Assembly (NCBI RefSeq): GCF_039645985.1
Contig: NZ_CP147919.1
Coordinates: forward strand, 1,984,001-2,048,000
Source: Sulfurimonas sp. HSL3-7
GTDB taxonomy: Bacteria; Campylobacterota; Campylobacteria; Campylobacterales; Sulfurimonadaceae
Direction of reading: 5' to 3'
DNA: 64,000 nucleotides
In this document: positions 45,329 through 54,532 of the stretch, piece by piece
Layout of the letters: each line of letters begins with the position of its first letter
Numbering within the stretch: position 1 is the stretch's first letter
Position numbers and translations under genes: made by a program
Notes under the pieces: model-generated
What the model saw: the letters and a program-made list of their open reading frames with translations, nothing else
What the model was told of the DNA's origin: nothing
Databases searched by the model: none

Positions 45329-47698
45329 TTACGGCGCAGCGACTACTACTGTCTCTGAATGTGATGCCACTTCCGTTACAAGCAGTTTTTTCGCATCACT
45401 GGCTGCCTGGTCAAGAAAACCGTCGGCACCTGTCAGGAATTTCCCGTTTGCACCTTTTTGCATGTAGTAGACTTTATAGGTCACCGTCACGCTTGATGCA
45501 CCCGATACATCGTACTCCAATGTATAAACCTCTTCTTCATTCGGCACTAGACGCGTATCATTCGGCACCGTATTTGAATCAAAACCGGGGCGGACGATGA
45601 ACGTCTCTTTTGTAGTATCGCCGTCAAGATCATATTTTTTGCCCGTCTCATGACCGTAAATACGCGTAAATGTACTGTTATTACTGTCATCAGTGATCGC
45701 TGCATTAAAGACGCTGCCTTGAATAGCATACGTTGTCGTATTCACCTCTTGTGAACTCACCGTACTGTCTGCTCCAGTGATTTTCAAGGTACGTCCGTCA
45801 AACTTTTGTCCGCTGACAGCAGAGCCGTTAAGATCAGGTGTTTTACCCGGGAAGTCAATTGTTCTAGCTGCATCATAACCCACAGTGACACTCGACTCTG
45901 CACTTGCGTGAAGTGTTTTGTCTGCAACCGGTGTCACACTGTTTGCGACCGTTGCAAAGTTAGAAATTCCGGACTTGGTTGTTGACTCGATCATCGTTCC
46001 ATTTTCATCGGTCACGACGACACGTGTCAGGACACGACGCATCGGGTGTGCTCCTGGGAACATATGTGCTGTCTTGTTTTTAAGTGTCGTTGTTACCGTC
46101 AGCGTATTATTTGTAAGGACCGGGGTCGGTAACGTTGATTCAAACCCGCTTTTTATCTTCGCTACAACGCTTGTCTTATGGCCGCCTGTCTTGCTTGCGC
46201 CCAGGAAGGCATGCGAGTTCAACCAACCGGCTGCCACAGGGTTCTCATCACCCAGACCATCATTATCGTCGGGATCAAAATGGGCTGTCAACGCCGGGTT
46301 GTTTGCCAGTGTCCAGTTTTGATCAGGAGCTGCCCAGCGGTGCAGGACTTTGCCTTCAATACGTTCCATATGACATCGCTGGCATTTCGGTGATGTTTCA
46401 CTGTCTGCATAATTGTCTCCTACACCGTCACTGACAACGGTCCATGTTGAACAGAGCTCCATAAAGTTGTCCGTTCCAGGCTCTTTTGCAGCTGTGCCGG
46501 CAGAAGCCGGATCAAGTGCACCTGCAGAACGCTGGTGACAGCTTAGACAAAGTGCTTTGCCGTGCGCACCGAACTGGTGGACATTGGCCGATGTCTGGTC
46601 AAACTCAGGGCTGATCAACGCCGTACGGTTCGTATCATCATCTTCGTTTTCATTGCTCTTTCCGGTGACACCGAAAGGGCCATAGAACGGTCCGCCGGTG
46701 TAATGCGTCTTACTCTCATTCGTTTCATCATGGAGCATGACACTGTGCATGGTGTATCGGCCGTCTTTGGCTTTATCAACATCAAAGTCAGGTAGTGACT
46801 TTGGTGTGTTTTCCGGATCTTTGTATTTTTCCGGTCCCCAGAGACGGAAAAACGCATTCATCTCGATGTTAGTACCTTCAGGGCTGTAATGCAGTGTACT
46901 GCCTGCATCATACTGAATAGCACCGACCGGGCCTTCGCGCATTGCAGCTGCGAGTGTATACATGCCGCCGTCAGCGCCGTCCGTGTCACTCATCATGCGT
47001 ACCGTTTCAATACTGTGACAGAATGCACAGTTGATGCCCTCTTTGTTCGCTTCATGACCGATATCAAATGTCGCTTGATAGAGTGTGTCGTCAAAGCCGG
47101 ATACCGAGACGACATTGATCGGCTGTGTCGGATCAAATGCGCCCGTTGTAGCCATACTGTTGGCCTGGTTGTTAGCCTTGGCTGCATCAAGATCGGCTGT
47201 CGTAGGATTTACTGTAAGCGGTGTCAAAACAACCGATACATCATCCGCATAATAAGCGCCCGGTGCATGACACTTGATACATGTCTGTGCTGCCCCCTTG
47301 AACTGTTTCTCCTCATAGGCAAGTGTGCCTGTCGGGTTGCTGCCGATCTTTGCGATATGCGTGCGCAGGAAATCCTGGAACTTAGACTGGAATATCGGGT
47401 CCGTCCAGGAGTTACCGTGCATGGAACCTTTCCATGTATCGTAGAGTTCATTATGACAGTGCTGACACTTTTTATCGGCACTGTCAAACATCGTCTCTCC
47501 ATACCCTGTTCCCGCATGGTACTCTGCTGCACCGGCAGTTACTGCTGCCGTACGTGTGTCCCCTTTGTAATCAATGTATTCTATTGAGGTGGCCGGTGGT
47601 GTGCTTGAATTATCGGAATCCGAGCTACATCCGCTCAAAAGCAACATGGCACTGACGCCAACGACTGCTGCGAGATTGAGATAGTTACTTCTTCTCAT
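45329..47698 (-). CDS. Pentaheme c-type cytochrome lipoprotein
   Basis: 789 residues. Lipoprotein signal with lipobox LLSGC (MRRSNYLNLAAVVGVSAMLLLSGC). Five CXXCH haem motifs: CQHCH, CIKCH, CAFCH, CLSCH, CQRCH, all in the first ~455 residues; the remaining ~330 are haem-free and beta-rich. The haem part resembles cytochrome c554-type multihaem domains. It is probably membrane-anchored in the periplasm or outer surface, moving electrons; the acceptor is unknown. AAGGAG precedes the ATG. Confidence 0.88.
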   Translation of the reverse strand: MRRSNYLNLAAVVGVSAMLLLSGCSSDSDNSSTPPATSIEYIDYKGDTRTAAVTAGAAEYHAGTGYGETMFDSADKKCQHCHNELYDTWKGSMHGNSWTDPIFQSKFQDFLRTHIAKIGSNPTGTLAYEEKQFKGAAQTCIKCHAPGAYYADDVSVVLTPLTVNPTTADLDAAKANNQANSMATTGAFDPTQPINVVSVSGFDDTLYQATFDIGHEANKEGINCAFCHSIETVRMMSDTDGADGGMYTLAAAMREGPVGAIQYDAGSTLHYSPEGTNIEMNAFFRLWGPEKYKDPENTPKSLPDFDVDKAKDGRYTMHSVMLHDETNESKTHYTGGPFYGPFGVTGKSNENEDDDTNRTALISPEFDQTSANVHQFGAHGKALCLSCHQRSAGALDPASAGTAAKEPGTDNFMELCSTWTVVSDGVGDNYADSETSPKCQRCHMERIEGKVLHRWAAPDQNWTLANNPALTAHFDPDDNDGLGDENPVAAGWLNSHAFLGASKTGGHKTSVVAKIKSGFESTLPTPVLTNNTLTVTTTLKNKTAHMFPGAHPMRRVLTRVVVTDENGTMIESTTKSGISNFATVANSVTPVADKTLHASAESSVTVGYDAARTIDFPGKTPDLNGSAVSGQKFDGRTLKITGADSTVSSQEVNTTTYAIQGSVFNAAITDDSNNSTFTRIYGHETGKKYDLDGDTTKETFIVRPGFDSNTVPNDTRLVPNEEEVYTLEYDVSGASSVTVTYKVYYMQKGANGKFLTGADGFLDQAASDAKKLLVTEVASHSETVVVAAP

Positions 47699-47753
47699 CT
47701 TTACTCCTTAGTTCTATAGAGATGTAGGCTATAGTAGACGTTAGACTACAGCA

Positions 47754-47824
47754 TTAAAATGAAAAAATCATGAAAAGTTAGTATTTGATTTTTTTATACA
47801 TATTTAATGATTTTTTCATCTTAA
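47754..47824. promoter_or_regulatory. Inverted repeat between divergent cytochrome and lipoprotein genes
   Basis: Exact 13-bp arms ATGAAAAAATCAT (47759-47771) and ATGATTTTTTCAT (47807-47819), extendable to 18 bp with one mismatch. Next to them is a smaller hairpin TCATCTT-aaa-AAGATGA. The position is right for a shared operator of the two divergent genes. Confidence 0.45.
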
Positions 47825-47863
47825 AAAGATGATAATGACGCATCTTCATATTCAAGGATTAAA

Positions 47864-48706
47864 ATGAAAAATCTTCTTTTAGCGATTATGGCAGCAGCTG
47901 TCATGATGTTTAGCGGCTGTAGCTCCAAAGAGGCGACACCGGGATACGCGGGTCCAGCTGAAGTCAGCACCTATTTTATCGCCCCGTTGATGAGTACGGA
48001 CGAGGTCAAGTCAAAACTTGAAAGTGCCGGTTTCGAGATCGTAGCGGTCGACAAGGTCGGCAAGAAAAAACTTGACAGTATCGTCTTTACCAATGACCAC
48101 CTCAAAGCTCTAGCAGACAAACCCGGACGCGGTTTTTTGGCAGGCGCACTTCGCGTGTTGGTCAACACTGAAGGCAATGAGGTCCGTATCTCAAACCCGC
48201 GCTACTTCGTAAAGGCATTTTTGCAGGACGACTACAAGCTGGGTGACGAACAGCCTCTGCTTGATGCTATCAACAAAGCGTTTGGTGAGTTGAAACCGTC
48301 AGAAGACAAATGGGAATTTGCAGGTCTTGCCGATTACCAGTTTATGATGGGACGCCCTTATTATCAGGACGTTATCGTTGCCGGAGAGGGTGAGACGGCC
48401 GCGCTTAACGCAAAGATAGAGGGTGCTAAAAAGAAAGACCTGGTCTTCAAACTCGACGTCGGTGAGGGGCGTACGCTCTACGGTGTCAAACTGAACAAGC
48501 GTACGATGAAGTTTGTCGACAAGATCGGTGTCCAGAATGCCGCGATCCTTCCGTGGATGGTCCTGGTCGAGGACAACAAAGCAACTGCAATGCGTGCCGA
48601 TTACCTGATCGCCATCAGCTACCCGCTGCTTGACATGGGCGGTTTCATGGGGATTATGACCGTACCTGGTGCAGTCGAGAAAGATGTTTCCAAATACTTC
48701 AAATAG
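47864..48706 (+). CDS. Periplasmic lipoprotein with DUF302-like features
   Basis: 280 residues. Lipobox FSGC (MKNLLLAIMAAAVMMFSGC). The segment RVLVNTEGNEVRISNPRYFVKAFLQDDY and the paired helices around it recall DUF302-type domains; I cannot place it with certainty. AAGGA ribosome-binding site. It is divergent from the pentaheme cytochrome, so a related redox or stress role is possible. A strong stem-loop ends the gene. Confidence 0.6.
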   Translation: MKNLLLAIMAAAVMMFSGCSSKEATPGYAGPAEVSTYFIAPLMSTDEVKSKLESAGFEIVAVDKVGKKKLDSIVFTNDHLKALADKPGRGFLAGALRVLVNTEGNEVRISNPRYFVKAFLQDDYKLGDEQPLLDAINKAFGELKPSEDKWEFAGLADYQFMMGRPYYQDVIVAGEGETAALNAKIEGAKKKDLVFKLDVGEGRTLYGVKLNKRTMKFVDKIGVQNAAILPWMVLVEDNKATAMRADYLIAISYPLLDMGGFMGIMTVPGAVEKDVSKYFK

Positions 48707-48725
48707 TCTTTGACTTTACAATATG

Positions 48726-48754
48726 AGGGGTGCCGAAAACATTTCGGCACCCCT
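48726..48754. terminator. Stem-loop terminator between convergent genes
   Basis: A 13-bp perfect stem (AGGGGTGCCGAAA / TTTCGGCACCCCT) with a 3-nt loop, between convergent lipoprotein and sensor-kinase genes. No U-tract on either side, so it may act as a bidirectional or 3'-protective stem. Confidence 0.6.
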
Positions 48755-48781
48755 ATCCACCCTCTGCCCACTGATCGGCAA

Positions 48782-50011
48782 CTACCCTGCTTTTTCGGAG
48801 ACACCGAAAACAATCGTTGTATAGAACATCCCCTCTTTTTCCTGCACATTATAGGTATAATCAAGCTTGTCGGCAAGTCTTTCGATCATCTTTGAGCCGA
48901 TATAGGAACTGAAAAGCGTCTCATCGCTCTTGTCTCCCATCTCATTGACAATATGAAGACGACGATTTTTGGAGTCGACATAATTTGTAATGGTCGTATT
49001 GTTTTTCGTGTGCATGAAAATATTTTCAAAAACGGCCTGCATCACCTTCTTCATCGCCTCTTTATGAACAGAGAGGGTAAAATCCTCTTCCCAATTCGAA
49101 ACCATTGTCAGCCCTTTCTTCTCCAATATAGGTTTGAAAGCCTCCTGCATCATAGTGCACTGCAGCTGCATCGCGACCGACTCTTTTTTCTTCTGCATAT
49201 CCCACTCGATCTCTTTCAGAAAGAGCAGTTCACGCAGTTTATTGCTGATCGTCCTGATATCATCTTCACTCTCTTGAATGAATGTTGTTTTATCAAAATC
49301 TTTATTTTGTTTAAAAAGAGCGAGACGTGCTTTCAAGATCGCGATCGGCGATTTGATCTCGTGCGCCGCCTCTTTAAAGATATCCTGTTTCTGTTTGCAC
49401 AGTGTCTGGTTCGATTCCAGCAGTCCGACAATCGCTTTTTTAAGATCCGTCACCTCGGTACTGCCGCTGCACAAGGGCATATTTCTGTTTTCAACGGAGG
49501 AGTCCTGGCAAAAACGGACCAGGCAGCGCAGCGGCATAAACAACCGGTTGAGAAAGAAGGCAAATATCAAGATAAAAAGTAATAAAACGCTGCCGAATAC
49601 CGACAATAATTTATAGATAAAGAGCATTGTCTTGCTGTTGACGGCTTCGAGACCGGAACTGACGACCAGGTAACGATCATCCGGCAGTTCCCTGACAACA
49701 CGGCATGCCTGAGCATCTGAGGGTTTATCCTGGCTGAGATCAAAGCTAAGATGGTCAAAAAGAGCGACAAAAGGCGCTTCGTGATAGCCTTCCAAAAGAT
49801 GAAAGCTCTCTTTGATAGTGTTCGGATCATTTTGGTAGAGTTTGTGTCGTACTACATCATCGGCAAAAACACTCAGTGAGTTATGCAGATTGGTCCGCAG
49901 CTCTTTGTGGTAATCATAGACGACATAGCTTCCGAGCATCAAAAAGGTCACGACCGAACTGACGGCAAAAAAGAAGATAATCGAGAATTGCAGACTTTTA
50001 GGCCGGTTCAA
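48782..50011 (-). CDS. Sensor histidine kinase with degenerate G-box
   Basis: 409 residues. TM1 at ~8-32, a short periplasmic domain, TM2 at ~132-155, then HisKA with H-box EAAHEIKSPIAIL. The N-box region is AVFENIFMHTKN. The usual GxGLGL box is replaced by SSYIGSKMIERLADKL, as in several Campylobacterota kinases. It pairs with the upstream OmpR-type regulator (14-nt overlap). Activity is plausible but the ATP lid is unusual. Confidence 0.85.
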   Translation of the reverse strand: MNRPKSLQFSIIFFFAVSSVVTFLMLGSYVVYDYHKELRTNLHNSLSVFADDVVRHKLYQNDPNTIKESFHLLEGYHEAPFVALFDHLSFDLSQDKPSDAQACRVVRELPDDRYLVVSSGLEAVNSKTMLFIYKLLSVFGSVLLLFILIFAFFLNRLFMPLRCLVRFCQDSSVENRNMPLCSGSTEVTDLKKAIVGLLESNQTLCKQKQDIFKEAAHEIKSPIAILKARLALFKQNKDFDKTTFIQESEDDIRTISNKLRELLFLKEIEWDMQKKKESVAMQLQCTMMQEAFKPILEKKGLTMVSNWEEDFTLSVHKEAMKKVMQAVFENIFMHTKNNTTITNYVDSKNRRLHIVNEMGDKSDETLFSSYIGSKMIERLADKLDYTYNVQEKEGMFYTTIVFGVSEKAG

Positions 50012-50651
50012 TGGTATACCCTCGTGTTTTGACCGTCTTTATAATCGCCACAGGCAGCTTTTTACGGATGTGCCCTATCGTCACATCGATTGTATTTGAC
50101 GAGATGTTCTGCGGATTGAGGTAAAGTGCGTCCAGCAGCTCCTCTTTAGAGACGATAGCGCCCTGTTTTTGTAACAGATAGAAGAAAAGGTCGCTCTCTT
50201 TTCGTGTCAGTTTTATCGACTCGCCTTCATACGCCATGGATTTACGCCCTATATCACACTTGACGCCTTCAATATCGATCTCTGCAATATTCTGGTTTCG
50301 CCGTGAGAGTGCGTTGATACGTGCAAGCAGCTCATCATTGTCAAAAGGTTTGTCGAGGTAATCGTCTGCCCCGAGGTTCAGACCGCTGATCTTGTCTGCG
50401 ATCGTATCATAAGCGCTGATCACGATCACCCCTGTCTGCATATTTTTGGCTTTGACCTTTTGGATCAAAGACATCCCTATATCGGCCCCGTTGATATTTC
50501 TGTCCAGCAGGACGACATCATAGTGGAACTGGTCGATATAATCACCGGCTTCATCGATACTCGAAAGTGCATCAACAACATAGTGCTGCTGCAAATATGC
50601 CGTTACCAGTGCCGAGAGTTTCAGATCATCTTCAAGCATTAAAATTCGCAT
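49998..50651 (-). CDS. OmpR-family response regulator
   Basis: 217 residues. Receiver with acidic MLEDDLK and phospho-Asp in VVLLDRNINGADIG, conserved Lys in DYLDKPF, then a winged-helix DNA-binding domain (~120-217: SNTIDVTIGHIRKKL). Immediately upstream, a GTGTTA-N5-GTGTTA direct repeat may be its own binding site. Confidence 0.92.
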   Translation of the reverse strand: MRILMLEDDLKLSALVTAYLQQHYVVDALSSIDEAGDYIDQFHYDVVLLDRNINGADIGMSLIQKVKAKNMQTGVIVISAYDTIADKISGLNLGADDYLDKPFDNDELLARINALSRRNQNIAEIDIEGVKCDIGRKSMAYEGESIKLTRKESDLFFYLLQKQGAIVSKEELLDALYLNPQNISSNTIDVTIGHIRKKLPVAIIKTVKTRGYTIEPA

Positions 50652-50690
50652 TTCATCCCTTTTTATCTATGCAAAAAATATAACCGAAGA

Positions 50691-50707
50691 GTGTTACCTC
50701 TGTGTTA
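50691..50707. promoter_or_regulatory. Direct repeat GTGTTA with 11-bp spacing upstream of the response regulator
   Basis: Two copies at 50691-50696 and 50702-50707, one helical turn apart, ~40 nt before the regulator start and in the divergent gap with the zinc-type cluster. Typical spacing of OmpR-family boxes. Confidence 0.5.
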
Positions 50708-50780
50708 GTTGACGCGGCAGGTATAAAATATTGTGGCAGCCTTACGCACCCTGTCGCAGAATTATGTTAAAATTCCGTCG

Positions 50781-51047
50781 ATGAAACGGCAAATCAATAC
50801 TTTAGTAGCACTCTTTTTTATCATCACGACCCTGACGACAAGTCTGCATGAGCTGCTGCCCAACCACAACAGCAGCGACTGTCAGGTCTGTACTCTGGTA
50901 CAGCATGACAACGCGCTTGCACCGGAAACGAACGCCCCGGTCATTACACTTTTTATCGGCTATGAAGCACTCCTGTTCCCAGAAACAGAGATCACCGCTT
51001 CGATTATCTCAACACGCAACCCGCGCGCACCGCCTCTTTTTTCATAA
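50781..51047 (+). CDS. Small exported protein heading the zinc-type cluster
   Basis: 88 residues from the ATG at 50781; an upstream start would add an unrelated N-terminus. A signal-anchor-like segment (NTLVALFFIITTLTTSL) is followed by HELLPNHN...CQVC...QHDN, a His/Cys cluster that could bind a metal. No family is recognised with certainty (DUF2946-like small proteins are similar in style). It probably shares metal-linked regulation with the following genes. Confidence 0.6.
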   Translation: MKRQINTLVALFFIITTLTTSLHELLPNHNSSDCQVCTLVQHDNALAPETNAPVITLFIGYEALLFPETEITASIISTRNPRAPPLFS

Positions 51048-51136
51048 TACTCAGTCCCGATTATCAAAACTATATAAGAACAATGCACTGTATACTGTCC
51101 TAAGGTATATGCCGTGCGCTTAATTATGGAGAAACT

Positions 51137-52429
51137 ATGAAAAAAGCACTACTACTGTCCACCCTTGTCTCGGCATCACTTTTTGCCGTTGTCCCCTCTG
51201 TCAAACCGGTAAACGAAAGAAGCTTCTCACAGTCGCAATATATTCCCGACATCTCACTGGTCACCGACTTCTCCTATGTCTACCGAAACGTGGAAGATTC
51301 CGAGCTGCAGCACCTTGAAGTCCCGGGAATCGCACACGGTCTGATGGGCTCGCACAGCCACGGCACGACCAGCCACGCTACCTACAACGCCAACAACGGT
51401 TTCAACCTCAACTACGCGGAACTTGTGCTTTCAAGCAGTGTTGATCCCTACTTCAATATGGACGCTGTCTTCCATTTCAGTGAGCACGGCGTCGAGGTCG
51501 AAGAGGCCTATTTCACCACCACAAGCCTGCCTGCAGGTCTGCGTTTCCGCGCCGGTAAGATGCTCTCGGAGTTCGGCCGTATCAACTCCCAGCATCACCA
51601 CTTCTGGGACTTCGGCGACATGCCGCTGGTCTACGAGGCTTTCCTGGGCAACCACGGTATCAATGAACTCGGCGCACAGCTGCAGTGGGTTGCCCCGATG
51701 GACCACTACCTGATGATCGGAGTGGAAACCCTTCAGGGGACGAACGAGTCGATGTTCGGCAATGCGGCCATCAGTGACCCGAACTCTATCGTAGAAGATG
51801 CCGCACCGCTGGCATCGGAAGTACGTGCCCCTTCGCTCTTCGTCGGCTACGTCAAGACCGCCTTCGACATCGGAAACACGACGATCCTTCCGGGCATCTC
51901 CTACGCCTATGGTTCAAGCCGTCTCGATCACTTTGGCGACGAAGAGAGCCCACACGCCTTTGCCGGTAACAGCGCCCTCTACGGTGCAGATTTGACCGTC
52001 AAACACTACTTCGACTCCTACAGCTTCCTGACATGGCAGAGCGAGTGGATGATGCGCGATATGGACGGTACGCAGTATGTAAACAACACGGATACTAACA
52101 CAACGAGCAGTGCCGATCTTAACAAAAAACAGGCGGGCTACTACACCCAGCTTGTCTACGCCTACGACAAGAACTGGCGTGCAGGCGTCCGTTACGACAA
52201 CATCTACAAAAATGATGTCACGGCGGGCGGTACCAATCTGGACCTTCCTGACAATTTCAACCGCTACAGCGCGATGGCCGAGTACCACCCGAGTGAATTC
52301 AGCCGTATTCGTCTACAATATAACCATAACGAAGCGCTCTTCAACGAAGAGGGCGAACGCCAGGACATCGACACGGTGATGGTGCAGTTCAACATCGCCA
52401 TCGGCGCCCACGGTGCCCACGATTTTTAG
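51137..52429 (+). CDS. His-rich outer-membrane protein of the zinc-type cluster
   Basis: 430 residues. Signal peptide MKKALLLSTLVSASLFA, beta-barrel-like body. Histidine clusters at HGLMGSHSHGTTSHA, INSQHHHFWDF and the C-terminal GAHGAHDF suggest divalent-metal binding. I recall similar proteins labelled as zinc-regulated outer-membrane proteins in this group. GGAG precedes the ATG; the metal ABC genes follow. It could admit zinc when the metal is scarce. Confidence 0.75.
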   Translation: MKKALLLSTLVSASLFAVVPSVKPVNERSFSQSQYIPDISLVTDFSYVYRNVEDSELQHLEVPGIAHGLMGSHSHGTTSHATYNANNGFNLNYAELVLSSSVDPYFNMDAVFHFSEHGVEVEEAYFTTTSLPAGLRFRAGKMLSEFGRINSQHHHFWDFGDMPLVYEAFLGNHGINELGAQLQWVAPMDHYLMIGVETLQGTNESMFGNAAISDPNSIVEDAAPLASEVRAPSLFVGYVKTAFDIGNTTILPGISYAYGSSRLDHFGDEESPHAFAGNSALYGADLTVKHYFDSYSFLTWQSEWMMRDMDGTQYVNNTDTNTTSSADLNKKQAGYYTQLVYAYDKNWRAGVRYDNIYKNDVTAGGTNLDLPDNFNRYSAMAEYHPSEFSRIRLQYNHNEALFNEEGERQDIDTVMVQFNIAIGAHGAHDF

Positions 52430-52446
52430 GCAGCTCCTGCAAAGCG

Positions 52447-52488
52447 CCCGCTTCCAGGCGGGTCGCGCTGCCTACATCGTGACACAAC
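52447..52488 (+). terminator. Stem-loop after the His-rich OMP gene
   Basis: Arms around CGCCCGC and GCGGG(T)CG enclose TTCCA, extended by GCAGC-type outer pairs, in the 75-nt gap before the zinc-binding protein gene. No U-tract, so it may be a partial attenuator or an mRNA-stabilising stem. Confidence 0.4.
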
Positions 52489-52504
52489 AGACTAAAGGCC
52501 TGAC

Positions 52505-53383
52505 ATGAAAAACATCTTATTGCTCTTACTGCTTCCCCTCGCCCTCTCTGCCCATCTCAACATCGCGGTCAGCTACCCCTATATCGGTGCGATCACCAAA
52601 GAGATCGGTAAGGACCATGTCAAAACAGTCGTCCTGGCACAGGGGAACTGGGACCCGCACTTTGTTGTGCCGCGCCCTTCGCTGATCTCGAAGCTACGCC
52701 GTGCCGATGCGCTGATCATGAACGGGGGACAGCTTGAGATCGGCTGGCTGCCGCCGCTGATCAAGAGGGCCAACAACCGCAAGGTCAACCCCAATGCATC
52801 AACCTTTCTGAACCTCTCCCACCAGCTTGAACTGATTCAGAAACCGAAATCGGTCGACCGCTCGCAAGGCGACGTCCACCCCGACGGTAACCCCCATTTC
52901 CACCTCAATCCCAGCAATGTCCTGATCCTGGCCCGTTCTATCGCCGCCTTTATGAGCAACATGGACAGCGAGCACCGCAGCATCTACGAAACGAACCTGC
53001 AGGTTTTTGAGCAGGAGTGGCAGAAGAATATGAAGCGGTGGCAAGAGAAGATGGCCCCCAAAAGAGGAATGAAAGTGATCCAGTTCCACGATAACCTCGC
53101 CTACTTCAACCAGGCCTACGGACTTGTCAACATCGGCACCATCGAGCCGCTTCCGGGCATTCCGCCCTCTTCGCGCCACACGATGGAGTTGATCGAACAG
53201 ATCAAAAGAGAGAAGCCCTGCTGCATCTTTCATGATGTCTACCACTCTACCAAAACGGCCGAGTACATCCGCACCAAGACCGGTATCAAAATTATTCTGA
53301 TGCCGCACGACATCGGGGCACTTGAGTCTATAGACTCCCTGATCGGCCTCTTTGACCATCTGACCTCGGCGGTTCAGCCATGA
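52505..53383 (+). CDS. ZnuA-like metal ABC transporter binding protein
   Basis: 292 residues. Signal peptide MKNILLLLLLPLALSA, then the cluster A-I metal-binding fold. Candidate ligands: His in GNWDPHFVV, His in NPHFHLNPSN, His in QFHDNLAYF, and the acidic/His residue in MPHDIGALE. The usual His/Asp-rich ZnuA loop is absent. It captures zinc or manganese in the periplasm. The stop overlaps the permease start (ATGA). Confidence 0.88.
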   Translation: MKNILLLLLLPLALSAHLNIAVSYPYIGAITKEIGKDHVKTVVLAQGNWDPHFVVPRPSLISKLRRADALIMNGGQLEIGWLPPLIKRANNRKVNPNASTFLNLSHQLELIQKPKSVDRSQGDVHPDGNPHFHLNPSNVLILARSIAAFMSNMDSEHRSIYETNLQVFEQEWQKNMKRWQEKMAPKRGMKVIQFHDNLAYFNQAYGLVNIGTIEPLPGIPPSSRHTMELIEQIKREKPCCIFHDVYHSTKTAEYIRTKTGIKIILMPHDIGALESIDSLIGLFDHLTSAVQP

Positions 53384-54132
53384 TCGATATCTTTCTGGTC
53401 CCGATCGCCCTTATGATCATTCTTGTAATGATCCACGCCTGGTTCGGCATCCGCATTCTTGAGCGCGGTATCATCTTCACCGATCTTGCCATCGGGCAAC
53501 TGGCGGCCCTGGGTGCTTCAGTGAGCTACGGTTTCTTTCACGGCGAGTTTCTCTATATCTGGACCCTCGCATTTGCCCTTCTCGGTGCACTCTTTATCGC
53601 CTACGGGGCGCACCGACGGATCCATTTGGAGGCCTATATCGGGCTGCTCTATGTCCTGGGTGCCAGCGGGATCATGATGGTGCTTGCCCAGAGCGCCGAG
53701 GGAATGGAGCATTTCAAGTCACTGCTGGCCAACGACATCCTCTTCACTTCCGAAGAGGACCTGTACAAGAGCAGCGGCATCTACGCCCTTATCGCATTGA
53801 TCATCTATTTTCTCTACCCGAAAATAACGGGTTTTGTCAAAGAGCTGCTCTTCTTCTCCCTGCTTGCCGTCACCGTCACCTCTTCGGTTCAGCTCGCCGG
53901 CGTCTTCGTCGTCTTCACCCTGCTGATCGCCCCGGCGATGGTCGCCAGCATGCAGAGCCGTTTCAAAGCGCTATGGGTCGCCTTCGGCTACGGATGGTTC
54001 TTCTCCGTCACCGCCGTCGCCATCGGCTTCTATTATGATCTTCCGACCGGCTACAGTATCGTCTTTCTGGGCGCGCTGCTGAGCCTGATCTTTGTGCTGG
54101 CGAAGAGTCAGAAAAAAGAGATCGACGACTAG
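53380..54132 (+). CDS. ZnuB-like metal ABC transporter permease
   Basis: 250 residues, about seven transmembrane helices, ABC-3 family. Contains RILERGIIFTDLAIGQLAALGASV and VQLAGVFVVFTLLIAPAMVASM as in ZnuB/MntB proteins. There is no ATPase gene after it: the next gene is on the opposite strand and shares a CTAG stop-codon overlap (54129-54132). Confidence 0.88.
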   Translation: MIDIFLVPIALMIILVMIHAWFGIRILERGIIFTDLAIGQLAALGASVSYGFFHGEFLYIWTLAFALLGALFIAYGAHRRIHLEAYIGLLYVLGASGIMMVLAQSAEGMEHFKSLLANDILFTSEEDLYKSSGIYALIALIIYFLYPKITGFVKELLFFSLLAVTVTSSVQLAGVFVVFTLLIAPAMVASMQSRFKALWVAFGYGWFFSVTAVAIGFYYDLPTGYSIVFLGALLSLIFVLAKSQKKEIDD

Positions 54133-54467
54133 GCGAGACGTTCGATCATCTGGAGCTCGTCCTCTTCCGATTCGGGGTAGATCACCCCTCTAAGGGCAGC
54201 CCCTTCATCGTCTATGTCAAACATATCGTCATCTAAGTCGTCCAGAAGCACGCTTTGGCCCAGGGATTCGAGCCGGGGTCTGATTTTCACCCCTTTGATC
54301 AAGAGTATACCTATTACCTCCCCTTTTCTGGATCCTTTGATAACAGCGTCATCCGCATCGATCTGGCAGAGGAACATCTCTTCAATCTCCTGCTTTTCAA
54401 CCATCTCCATCAGCCTGTCCAGGACCTCTCTGTTCGCTATCTTTATTGCCCATGAACGAAATTCCAT
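54129..54467 (-). CDS. Hypothetical protein with acidic C-terminus
   Basis: 112 residues, cytoplasmic, no membrane segment. Acidic tail (LDDLDDDMFDIDDEG). GGAGG precedes the ATG. I do not recognise the family. It is convergent with the zinc permease, with overlapping stop codons, and divergent from the dipeptidase gene. Confidence 0.6.
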   Translation of the reverse strand: MEFRSWAIKIANREVLDRLMEMVEKQEIEEMFLCQIDADDAVIKGSRKGEVIGILLIKGVKIRPRLESLGQSVLLDDLDDDMFDIDDEGAALRGVIYPESEEDELQMIERLA

Positions 54468-54532
54468 CCGTTGCCCTCCTCTGTTTCATTATTGATCTTG
54501 TATACTACACCATTATTACAGAAAGTATTGGT

